Program-made: the position numbers and the translations under genes
Source: Brucella tritici
Lineage (GTDB): Bacteria > Pseudomonadota > Alphaproteobacteria > Rhizobiales > Rhizobiaceae
DNA: 64,000 bases
NCBI RefSeq assembly: GCF_008932295.1
Contig: NZ_WBWA01000003.1
Coordinates: 124,001 to 188,000 of the forward strand
Direction of reading: 5' to 3'
Part shown: piece after piece, positions 55,225 through 61,823 of the stretch
Layout of the letters: every line of letters starts with the position of its first letter
Position numbering within the stretch: position 1 is the stretch's first letter
Notes under the pieces: model-generated
The model's database searches: none
Told to the model about the DNA's origin: nothing
What the model saw: the letters and a program-made list of their open reading frames with translations, nothing else

Positions 55225-55583
55225 AGGGTATAGTTGCAGTCGCCTTTCTTGGGGCCGTTTTGACAGGTTCCTACCTCGTCTACGCCAATACCCAAGCCGT
55301 TGTTGAGGTCGTCGTAACCGGCAAAGAACGGATAACTTACGGCTCCGGCAGCGAAATTCGCAGCAAGTATCTCGTTTTCACCGAAACGGAAACATTCGAG
55401 AATACGGATTCGCTGTTTGCCGGAAAGTTCAATAGTTCGGACCTCTACGGCTATTTGCGCGCCGGGCAAGCCTGCCGGTTTAGGGTTTTTGGCTTCCGGG
55501 TTCCATTCCTTTCGATGTACCGCAATGTAATCTCGGCTTCATGTGACGCCGCAGGGGGGAGCGATGCAATCCCCAACAATTGA
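55221..55583 (+). CDS. Single-TM prophage protein (DUF1523-like)
   Basis: The 120-residue protein has an N-terminal signal or anchor helix (GIVAVAFLGAVLTGSYLVYA) and a soluble domain with KFNSSDLYGYLRAGQACRF and FGFRVPFLSMYRNV, a pattern found in small phage and bacterial proteins of the DUF1523 type. ATGA overlap with the previous gene. It is probably exported or membrane-anchored; role unknown. Confidence 0.6.
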   Translation: MKGIVAVAFLGAVLTGSYLVYANTQAVVEVVVTGKERITYGSGSEIRSKYLVFTETETFENTDSLFAGKFNSSDLYGYLRAGQACRFRVFGFRVPFLSMYRNVISASCDAAGGSDAIPNN

Positions 55584-55896
55584 TGAATTGAAGGCCCGCG
55601 TCGAAGCCGCAACATCTGCCAAGATGGCCGCAGATGCCGCCCTTATCGATGCACGGGCCGATATCAAGAAGGCCGTTTTGAGCGCGTCGGGCTATCTCGG
55701 CAAGCTTATCATATCGAAGCGTTGCCCCGCTGGTTTCATTGCCGATGACGGCGACGTCATCTGCACCACTGCGAAGGTTTTCCGGTTGTCGGGTTTCGCA
55801 TTGAATAACGATGGCAAGCCCGGATTGCAACGCCGCCACGTCTACCCCGACCAGATCATTGAAATTCGCGAAGCACCACAAGGGCAGGCGAAATGA
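55564..55896 (+). CDS. Prophage protein, paralogue of the 56,930 gene
   Basis: The 110-residue protein has an N-terminal helical region (DELKARVEAATSAKMAADAA) and a C-terminal beta-rich part (FRLSGFALNNDGKPGLQRRH). The C-terminal part aligns with the 56930-57286 product (GFALKKDGTPSKNRR). The GGGGGAGCG site precedes ATG 55564. It overlaps both neighbours. Confidence 0.65.
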   Translation: MQSPTIDELKARVEAATSAKMAADAALIDARADIKKAVLSASGYLGKLIISKRCPAGFIADDGDVICTTAKVFRLSGFALNNDGKPGLQRRHVYPDQIIEIREAPQGQAK

Positions 55897-56933
55897 CTTC
55901 TATCAATGGAGAGGCCCCGTTTCTGGACATGAGCGCCGAAACCGGCCCCGCGAACAATCACGGAAAAAGATCAATGGAATATCGCAGTTTGTATGATCCC
56001 GTTGAAGCCGCGCAAGATAGCCGCGCCGTCAACAGATTCAGCAAGTTCATGCTGGCGAAAATGGCGCAAGCCGGAGTCAATGGACGAAGCGGCTGGTACG
56101 ACAAAGAACGCTGCACCCGCGAATATCTGTCCGATATGCTCCGCAGAGCCGTAGCCAAGGGCGACCCCGTTGATATCGCCAATTTTGCAATGATGCTGCA
56201 TGATCGAGGCGAAACAGTTGCGCCGATTTGCGGCGAGTTCGATCCCGATTTCCTTGACCCCGCCGACCAGATCGAAATCATCTATACCAATTACAAAGGG
56301 GAAACGGCAAAACGCACGATAACACCGCTCAATTTATGGCGCGGGGCCACGGAATGGCACCCCGAACCGCAATGGTTAGTCACGGCATATGACCATGATA
56401 AAAAGGTGTTGCGCGATTTTGCATTGAAGGACTTTGGCTATCAGGCCGGGAAATTTCACCATTTCTATAAGAAACCCACCGTGCCGGAAGCCGCCAAATC
56501 GTCCAATGCGGTCGTCGTAGTAAATGAAGCCGGTGTCGACTATCTCGTCATCGGGGAAGAGGCTTTCTCAATTTCCTTCATCAAGAATCTTCTGGAAAAA
56601 GAAGAACAGCGCCGGGATGGCCGGTTAGAGGCGGGGGCAAGCGTTCCGACCTCCGCCTTCCCGAATGGTTTGGAAGTCATCACCTATCCCGTTGCCAGCT
56701 TCTTACATGAGCCCGGCAAGCTTGATGCGCCGGTCGCCGCACTTTCCGGGCGGCTTCATCGTTCCCACGCCAAGGCAATTGCAGCCGCCATTACCGGCAC
56801 CGATCCCAAAGTCACCGTGGAAGGCGAAGGGGTCTATGACGCCGGTGACGATGCCAAGAAGTGTTACGACCTCGCCGTCGAAGTGAAACGAAAGCGCGGC
56901 GACACTCACTGGCCGGAAAGGTTGCAGCCATGA
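55893..56933 (+). CDS. WYL-like-domain prophage protein
   Basis: The 346-residue protein has a ~110-residue N-terminal part, a central segment typical of WYL-like folds (IEIIYTNYKGETAKRTITPL, NLWRGATEWHPEPQWLVTAY, VLRDFALKDFG), and a C-terminal part with LVIGEEAFSISFIKNLLEKE. WYL domains sense nucleic acids or nucleotides and often regulate defence systems; here there is no visible HTH. ATGA overlap at both ends. Function unknown. Confidence 0.55.
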   Translation: MTSINGEAPFLDMSAETGPANNHGKRSMEYRSLYDPVEAAQDSRAVNRFSKFMLAKMAQAGVNGRSGWYDKERCTREYLSDMLRRAVAKGDPVDIANFAMMLHDRGETVAPICGEFDPDFLDPADQIEIIYTNYKGETAKRTITPLNLWRGATEWHPEPQWLVTAYDHDKKVLRDFALKDFGYQAGKFHHFYKKPTVPEAAKSSNAVVVVNEAGVDYLVIGEEAFSISFIKNLLEKEEQRRDGRLEAGASVPTSAFPNGLEVITYPVASFLHEPGKLDAPVAALSGRLHRSHAKAIAAAITGTDPKVTVEGEGVYDAGDDAKKCYDLAVEVKRKRGDTHWPERLQP

Positions 56934-57286
56934 CAGCCGCGCCGAAGTGTTCAAAATCGATATCGGAGTTGCAGGCCGATTATAGCAACGCCAGAGCGGA
57001 GGAAGCCGCCGCGCGCGACCGGAAACATGAGGCACAACGCGCCATAGAAGCCCATTTGTTTGAGGCTTCGGGGATGGAAGGCAAAGTTATCTTTGACCAG
57101 TATCACCGCTACGGCGTCTTGGTCGACGGGGTCAACGTCTATTCCGGTTGCGACTACATCGCCGGTTTCCATGGTTTCGCGCTGAAAAAGGACGGAACAC
57201 CGAGCAAGAACCGTCGCTTGATCTATTCCGACAAGGTGCTGCGGGTCGAGGAATATACCAAGACCGAACACGGGGCCGCGTCATGA
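56930..57286 (+). CDS. Prophage protein, paralogue of the 55,564 gene
   Basis: The 118-residue protein has a helical N terminus (ISELQADYSNARAEEAAARD) and a C-terminal domain (VYSGCDYIAGFHGFALKKDG, NRRLIYSDKVLRVEEYTK) that matches the 55564 gene. Start ATG 56930 by ATGA overlap. Confidence 0.65.
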   Translation: MTAAPKCSKSISELQADYSNARAEEAAARDRKHEAQRAIEAHLFEASGMEGKVIFDQYHRYGVLVDGVNVYSGCDYIAGFHGFALKKDGTPSKNRRLIYSDKVLRVEEYTKTEHGAAS

Positions 57287-57504
57287 GTATCGAATATATC
57301 AAGAGTTATTACCGGGTTCCGGCGCGCGTCGGTGGCCGCGTCGAATACACCGGGGAAAAAGCTGCACGATACGGCACCATAACCGGCGCGCAAGATGCAT
57401 ACCTAACGATCAAGCTTGATGGTGACAACAACGACGCGCCATACCATCCGACATGGGAGCTTCGGTATCTGGACGCCTGCGCATCGTCCTGCGATCAATC
57501 TTGA
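57283..57504 (+). CDS. Small prophage protein with SH3-like pattern
   Basis: The 73-residue protein (YYRVPARVGGRVEYTGEKAA, then GTITGAQDAYLTIKLDGD, TWELRYLD) has the beta pattern of a small SH3-like fold common in phage accessory proteins. ATGA overlap with the previous gene. Function unknown. Confidence 0.6.
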   Translation: MSIEYIKSYYRVPARVGGRVEYTGEKAARYGTITGAQDAYLTIKLDGDNNDAPYHPTWELRYLDACASSCDQS

Positions 57505-57523
57505 CGTTTTGCAAATATTTTGC

Positions 57524-57553
57524 TTGACCTGCAAACTATTCATTTTGTATAGT
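57524..57553 (+). promoter_or_regulatory. Predicted promoter for the 57.6-57.9 kb genes
   Basis: -35 TTGACC (57524-57529), 18-base spacer, -10 TATAGT (57548-57553). It contains TATTCATTTTGTATAG (57537-57552). The operator-like TTGACGTTTTGCAAA (57501-57515) lies just upstream. Confidence 0.65.
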
Positions 57554-57585
57554 TCCTGCATCAAACGAGTTGGGAGCCACCCGAA

Positions 57586-57768
57586 ATGAGCAAGTCGGTT
57601 GAAGTGTGGAAGTACGAAAATCGTGAGTACAATTACAAAACCGGCGGATTTCGCATGGTTCGCTACTGGTGTCTTAACGTCAATGGCGAAGTCTTCAAAG
57701 GCTTTGGAACGCGTCGGCAAGCAGTAGAGTACGGGCAGCGTCAAATTGGTATGGGGCTTGAGAAATGA
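57586..57768 (+). CDS. Small prophage protein, 60 aa
   Basis: The product (MSKSVEVWKYENREYNYKTG...) is basic and aromatic-rich, with a possible DNA-binding AP2-like or integrase-arm-like beta pattern (FRMVRYWCLNVNGEVFKGFG). GGGAG precedes the start. The stop overlaps the next gene by ATGA. Unknown function. Confidence 0.6.
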   Translation: MSKSVEVWKYENREYNYKTGGFRMVRYWCLNVNGEVFKGFGTRRQAVEYGQRQIGMGLEK

Positions 57769-57926
57769 GGTTCGTTGCAGCACTGCCACCAAGGAAAACA
57801 TTAGGCTATTGGCTGATCAGAGACACCAAATACAACGTTTGGGTTGTCAGCGCTAATGGATGGCCGCGTCGCTTCGATACTGAAAAAGCCGCTCAACTCG
57901 CCGCGAAAAAACTTAATGAAGAATAA
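57765..57926 (+). CDS. Small prophage protein, 53 aa
   Basis: An open frame starts with ATG 57765 (ATGA overlap with the previous stop) and ends with TAA 57924-57926. The product (MRFVAALPPRKTLGYWLIRD, then VWVVSANGWPRRFDTEKAAQ) has the same short beta-hairpin plus helix pattern as its neighbour and may be a degenerate relative. It ends just before an inverted repeat (CCTTCCGG...CCGGAAGG). Confidence 0.6.
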   Translation: MRFVAALPPRKTLGYWLIRDTKYNVWVVSANGWPRRFDTEKAAQLAAKKLNEE

Positions 57927-57927
57927 G

Positions 57928-58057
57928 CCTTCCGGTTTCCGCCCGGAAGGGCGGTTTCCTGAATGCTTATGACTACGGAACGCTACCCCCGGATCAACCG
58001 GGGCGGCTTGGTCACGCCTATTTCATTGACGTTTTGCAAAGATCAACGGGGGAGCCG
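57928..58057. promoter_or_regulatory. Spacer with hairpins and operator-like motif
   Basis: A stem-loop formed by CCTTCCGG and CCGGAAGG follows the small gene and may terminate transcription. A second stem, CCCCGG-atcaa-CCGGGG, lies at about 57988-58004. TTGACGTTTTGCAAA (58026-58040), the same 15-mer as at 57501, precedes the next gene. Confidence 0.5.
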
Positions 58058-58693
58058 ATGCGCCTGACCAAAACTAAGCTTGCATATCTTAGGACGCTGG
58101 AACCTGAAGATGCTTTGGCTGAAATCGCGAAATTGCGGGAGGAATACAACGCATATAACCGGGATTACAGGAAGCGCAGGGGAGAAGAGGGCCGAGCAAA
58201 GCATGCGGCCAATATGAGAACGTGGCGGAAGAAGAACCCCAAGGCTTCCCGTTCAATTGCGCGTCGCTGGCGCGAAAATCATCCCGAAGCCGTCAGAGAA
58301 GAACGGCGCAAGTATAAAGAGACCCGGAAAAAGAAAGGCAGGACGCCCAAAGAATTGGAGGCTCACAAAGAACATAACCGCCGCTGGTACTCCCGTAGCA
58401 AAGCCGTCAAATATGTCACCGAAAAGCCGGAAGAGGCCCGTCGCGTCATCGCGCAACAGTTGCCGGGCTATCTCACAGCGGACGCCAAGCGCGATATCAC
58501 AAACGAGGCTATAACCGCGATCCTTTCCCGCAACGTCTTGTTTGAGGAAATAGGATCATGTGCCAAACCGTTTGTGACGGCCTATAATCGCATGTTCGAT
58601 CAATTCAAAAATATTTCCATCGATGCCCCGATAAAGGGCACCGAAGATTTGCGGTTGATCGATCTAGTCCCTGCTGATGCATTCCATTTCTAG
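58058..58693 (+). CDS. Basic prophage protein with sigma-factor-like C terminus
   Basis: The 211-residue protein has a strongly basic N-terminal half with repeated Arg/Lys/Trp patterns (NRDYRKRRGEEGRAKHAANM, RRWRENHPEAVREERRKYKE). The C-terminal ~70 residues include ITNEAITAILSRNVLFEEIG and end ISIDAPIKGTEDLRLIDLVP, reminiscent of sigma-70 region 2 and region 3 strings such as SLDAPIGxxxDxxLGDLI. No HTH of region 4 is visible. It may bind RNA polymerase or DNA; this is inference. GGGGGAG supports ATG 58058. Confidence 0.55.
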   Translation: MRLTKTKLAYLRTLEPEDALAEIAKLREEYNAYNRDYRKRRGEEGRAKHAANMRTWRKKNPKASRSIARRWRENHPEAVREERRKYKETRKKKGRTPKELEAHKEHNRRWYSRSKAVKYVTEKPEEARRVIAQQLPGYLTADAKRDITNEAITAILSRNVLFEEIGSCAKPFVTAYNRMFDQFKNISIDAPIKGTEDLRLIDLVPADAFHF

Positions 58694-58938
58694 CGCCGGG
58701 GCTCCGGCGCAGCATTTTTCTTCGGCTGCAAGCGTTCCGGCACATGCTCCGCTAAGATGCGCGCCCGGTGCCGCAGTAATAGCCGCCGCTCACCACGCAA
58801 CTTCACCGCTTCTTCAAATGCGGCGCGTGCCAATAACGCATTAGTTGAGCAGGACAGCAATTGTTCCGGCCTTATATCGTCGTCGTCCCACTGCTCGACC
58901 CTGAATTCGAGTGCATCAATCTGGTTTGAATAAGTCAT
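58690..58938 (-). CDS. Small prophage protein, 82 aa, unknown
   Basis: The product (MTYSNQIDALEFRVEQWDDD...) is charged and helical with an Arg-rich end. It converges on the preceding gene with 4 bases of overlap of the stops. No family seen. Leftward orientation differs from neighbours. Confidence 0.5.
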   Translation of the reverse strand: MTYSNQIDALEFRVEQWDDDDIRPEQLLSCSTNALLARAAFEEAVKLRGERRLLLRHRARILAEHVPERLQPKKNAAPEPRR

Positions 58939-59020
58939 TGTAGGTTCTCCGGCTCATGCCCCGACCGTATACCCTGAAACTGACATTCATCAAGAACAAA
59001 AAGAGAACACTGACTAAAGG

Positions 59021-59049
59021 TTGATCCTCAATTTCTCATTTCGTATAGG
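59021..59049 (+). promoter_or_regulatory. Predicted promoter for the 59.1 kb gene
   Basis: -35 TTGATC (59021-59026), 17-base spacer, -10 TATAGG (59044-59049). The segment CTCATTTCGTATAG resembles the TATTCATTTTGTATAG element at other sites. The gene starts 26 bases downstream. Confidence 0.55.
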
Positions 59050-59074
59050 GGGAGCGGAAGACAATGGGGCGGGT

Positions 59075-59791
59075 ATGGATAGCATCGCGATCAATAGCGA
59101 AACTTTCACGCCGGAAGGCCGTGACGCTGGAGGTTTAGAAATCGGCGAATTGGAACTGCTATTTCAGGGGTGTCGGTTCTCGGCGCGTGCGCGCCGGTTC
59201 AACAACGGCGATATCGAAGTCGCCGGTTTTATCGGGCATTACCGGACCAGCAATAAGCCATGGCGGGCAACCGTACTGTATCGTGCCGTGAGTGGTGAAG
59301 TTCATATCAATTTCGGACGAGACTACCAGCTAGACCGATTCAGCAAGCAAGAAGAAGTCAGCTTCAAGCCCGAAATCTTCAAGGCGCGGGGCTGGATGGA
59401 TGACTACTTGCCCGCCGGAGAAAGGCGCGCAATTCCTGCCGCACTCCGAAATCGCAAGAAACTCGCGGCGCGCGACGAAGCATTGATAGAAACGATATCC
59501 CGCGATTTTGACGCCGTGGACGGCGACGGTAACCGATACGGTGCAAGAGCGGCGATATTTCGGCTATGGTTCCGGGAGCCCGAAGAAGGCGAGCCGAACT
59601 TCTTGGTGCCACCAGAATGGATAGATACCGAGCGTTATGGCTTCCGGCCTCGCTATCTCTGCGGCGGCTTCACATCGGGGCCTTTGCAGGCGTTGAAAAT
59701 TCAAGGCTCTGAAAGCGAATGCCGTGACGCCGTTGAAGAGTTTTTCGCCAAGGCAGAGAAACGATCAATGAAAAAGGGCAAGCCGGGTTAA
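59075..59791 (+). CDS. Prophage protein, 238 aa, unknown function
   Basis: The protein (MDSIAINSETFTPEGRDAGG...) is mixed alpha/beta with no recognised motif. It contains AFRLWFREPEEGEP-type and YRTSNKPWRATVLYRA segments. ATG 59075 is chosen because GGGGCGGG precedes it and an earlier in-frame TTG lies inside the promoter. It is transcribed alone. Confidence 0.6.
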   Translation: MDSIAINSETFTPEGRDAGGLEIGELELLFQGCRFSARARRFNNGDIEVAGFIGHYRTSNKPWRATVLYRAVSGEVHINFGRDYQLDRFSKQEEVSFKPEIFKARGWMDDYLPAGERRAIPAALRNRKKLAARDEALIETISRDFDAVDGDGNRYGARAAIFRLWFREPEEGEPNFLVPPEWIDTERYGFRPRYLCGGFTSGPLQALKIQGSESECRDAVEEFFAKAEKRSMKKGKPG

Positions 59792-59825
59792 CGGCTCGCC
59801 CATGTTCATCTTCGTATCGTTAGCT

Positions 59826-60224
59826 TCAGGCCCCGGCCTCAATTTCGTGCCGGGCGGCTTGCGCCAGAAATCCGGATCGGCTTAGACCGCGAGCTTTGGC
59901 CGTGGCATCAATCGCTTTTAGTATGCCCCGCTCAAACGAAATATTGGCGCGGACAACAGCGGAGTCATCTTCGATATAGGGAACCGAGATCAAGAAGGCT
60001 CCCTTTGCCAACTCCGCCTTGACATCATCGCGCGCGATGATTTCAGCATGTGACGACGCTACAGGCAACTCGGCGTCTTCGGCGTAAAGCTGCAACGCGT
60101 CGACGGCTTCCTTGATTATATCATTGATTTCATCCGCAGCCGAAAATACGCCGGGAATATCCGGGAACTGGACGCCATACGCGCTATCGTCGTCTTTGTG
60201 TACTAATGCAAAGTAGTGTTTCAT
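59826..60224 (-). CDS. hicB: HicB-family antitoxin
   Basis: The 132-residue protein has an N-terminal HicB partial RNase-H-like fold (MKHYFALVHKDDDSAYGVQF, FPDIPGVFSAADEINDII) and a C-terminal ribbon-helix-helix (RANISFERGILKAIDATAKA, RGLSRSGFLAQAAR). It neutralises HicA and should bind the operator. It follows hicA by 60 bases, in the usual toxin-first order. Confidence 0.9.
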   Translation of the reverse strand: MKHYFALVHKDDDSAYGVQFPDIPGVFSAADEINDIIKEAVDALQLYAEDAELPVASSHAEIIARDDVKAELAKGAFLISVPYIEDDSAVVRANISFERGILKAIDATAKARGLSRSGFLAQAARHEIEAGA

Positions 60225-60284
60225 AGTCTATCTGCCTCCAAAGCTTTTCTAAAGGTGAGGGAGAAAGGTTGCCCGGCGGGCTGG

Positions 60285-60467
60285 TCATAACCAGCCCGCT
60301 TGTTCTGCGATTGACCTTGCCGTGCCTTGCGGTAGGTCTTTTTTAGGGTGGGGAACAATTACTGTTTTATCCCCTTTTCTGAATTTATGGTGGGAACCCC
60401 GCACCGATATCAATTCAAACCCTTCGCTTTTCAGCCTTTTTACTATCTTCCTGCTGTCTCGCTCCAT
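60285..60467 (-). CDS. hicA: HicA-family mRNA interferase toxin
   Basis: The 60-residue dsRBD-like toxin (MERDSRKIVKRLKSEGFELI, then GSHHKFRKGDKTVIVPHPKK) has the catalytic His in RGSHHKF and the HPKKDLPQGT end. It cleaves mRNA when free. It is likely to stabilise the prophage or stop superinfection. Confidence 0.92.
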   Translation of the reverse strand: MERDSRKIVKRLKSEGFELISVRGSHHKFRKGDKTVIVPHPKKDLPQGTARSIAEQAGWL

Positions 60468-60485
60468 TTCCTCACCCGTTGTTGA

Positions 60486-60503
60486 TGTGTATATATATAC
60501 ACA
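60486..60503. promoter_or_regulatory. HicAB operator candidate (18-bp perfect palindrome)
   Basis: TGTGTATATATATACACA is a perfect palindrome 18 bases upstream of the hicA start. The AT-rich core also offers a -10. A ribbon-helix-helix HicB dimer binding here would autoregulate the module. Confidence 0.7.
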
Positions 60504-60596
60504 CTAATGGCAGCGCGGTCAAGGGCGATGCGTATTATTTTGCGCAAAAATCCGGTCATGTCCGACTTTGCAATAGCGGGCTGGTTTATCCAAAAA

Positions 60597-60665
60597 TTGA
60601 CGAAAACGTAAATAAATTTGCAAAATGAAAATAATCGTTGACAGAAAATATTCAAAATGTATAGA
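60597..60665 (+). promoter_or_regulatory. Predicted promoter and operator-like site before the 60.7 kb genes
   Basis: -35 TTGACA (60638-60643), 16-base spacer, -10 TATAGA (60660-60665), with the element TATTCAAAATGTATAG (60649-60664). Upstream lies TTGACGAAAACGTAA (60597-60611), a variant of the operator-like motif. Confidence 0.6.
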
Positions 60666-60687
60666 TGCCTTAATCGGAGGCAAGGCC

Positions 60688-60867
60688 ATGGAAAAAGTTT
60701 ACATCGGTACGTTTGATACAGTCAGGACGAGGCGACGCGCCCGTCTGGTGCGCTGGTCACCTGTGATATGCGTCGCAATGACGGTTGTTGCGACAAGCCT
60801 TTGTATCGCCGCCGCTGCCCGGCTGGCCGAATACCACCAGCACGCAATTGAGGACGCGCGAGTATGA
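60688..60867 (+). CDS. Small single-TM prophage protein
   Basis: The 59-residue protein has a basic N terminus (TVRTRRRARLVRW) and one membrane helix (VICVAMTVVATSLCIAAAA). CGGAGG before ATG 60688. It might be a superinfection or membrane-stress protein. ATGA overlap with the next gene. Confidence 0.6.
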   Translation: MEKVYIGTFDTVRTRRRARLVRWSPVICVAMTVVATSLCIAAAARLAEYHQHAIEDARV

Positions 60868-61169
60868 CTGCGGCCCCAATTCGCTATCTTCTAAGCACAC
60901 CAAGTTTTGCCCGGAACGATGCCGAGGTCGACTTCAAGCTGCGACCGGCACCAAGGCGTCGCGGTGATAAATCTCAATGGGTCGATGGTGACGGGATCAA
61001 GGTTCGCCTCGTTTCAAGAGCCGCCAATTTGCGCGGGCTGAAACAGGGAGCAGAAATCTATGTCGGCTACGGGTACGAACATTGGCCGCTATCCGAACGT
61101 ATCGACGCTTCAATCCTCATACGAATGAGGAATTTCAATGAATTGGCTTTCCAGAATTCACGCATTTAA
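60864..61169 (+). CDS. Prophage protein, 101 aa, unknown
   Basis: The product (MTAAPIRYLLSTPSFARNDA...) has a beta-rich core (DGIKVRLVSRAANLRGLKQG). No family. ATGA overlap with the previous gene supports it. Confidence 0.55.
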   Translation: MTAAPIRYLLSTPSFARNDAEVDFKLRPAPRRRGDKSQWVDGDGIKVRLVSRAANLRGLKQGAEIYVGYGYEHWPLSERIDASILIRMRNFNELAFQNSRI

Positions 61170-61182
61170 AGGAGTGATAGAA

Positions 61183-61713
61183 ATGCAAATTCCGGTTGTA
61201 GTGCATAAAGAATCCGCCGTAGGTCAGTTAGCAAAGGCCGCTGCGGCGAAACTCGGTGTCAGTCTCAAGAAAGGCGTCGTATTCCATATCTACGGCTCGC
61301 CGCATGTCGTGGTTGAAACTGGCTGTTTCGGCATGCCGCACTTGTTTGCATATGAACGCATGACGCAACGTGACCCGATATCAGTCGTCATGGAAGAGGC
61401 GATCAAGAGGGAAAAGAAACTAAAGGAACGGGTCAAGACCGAAATTGACGAAGAGGCGTTGCGGCTGGTGCTGGCTGAACATGGCTTCGACAATCCGGCA
61501 AAAAGCCTCCAAGCTTTGCTCGCCTCCGCCTTAATCAGCTTGAAGAGCCGCGTTCATGACGCCGAAAGTAAGCTTTCGGAAACGCCGCCGGTCATCAATT
61601 GCACCATCGTAGTCGACGCCGAACACGAACCCGTTGACATGCGCGATATCGTGGCCGCACTCGTCCGCCAAGTCGACTATGTCCACCAAGGCGCAACGGT
61701 CAGGGCTGCTTGA
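61183..61713 (+). CDS. Prophage protein, 176 aa, unknown
   Basis: The product (MQIPVVVHKESAVGQLAKAA...) has an N-terminal part with a beta-strand (HIYGSPHVVVETG), a middle helix (RKKLKERVKTEIDEEALRL-type) and a C-terminal segment with several acidic residues (VVDAEHEPVDMRDIVAALVR). GGAG precedes ATG 61183. No family recognised. Confidence 0.55.
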   Translation: MQIPVVVHKESAVGQLAKAAAAKLGVSLKKGVVFHIYGSPHVVVETGCFGMPHLFAYERMTQRDPISVVMEEAIKREKKLKERVKTEIDEEALRLVLAEHGFDNPAKSLQALLASALISLKSRVHDAESKLSETPPVINCTIVVDAEHEPVDMRDIVAALVRQVDYVHQGATVRAA

Positions 61714-61730
61714 TCTGCCGTGTATCGGTA

Positions 61731-61764
61731 TGGTTAAGAAACAAGGTTAAGTTGTACTTAACCA
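61731..61764. promoter_or_regulatory. Operator-like repeats upstream of the outer membrane protein gene
   Basis: TGGTTAAG (61731-61738), AGGTTAAG (61744-61751) and the inverted CTTAACCA (61757-61764) form a direct and an inverted repeat. The inner pair makes GGTTAAG-TTGTA-CTTAACC. The array is 60 bases before the OMP start and suggests control by a dimeric regulator. Confidence 0.6.
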
Positions 61765-61823
61765 TTAGCGAATAGCCTGCCCCGGAATCGCGCGTGTGCG
61801 CACGGAACTGCAAGGGGCAGACA

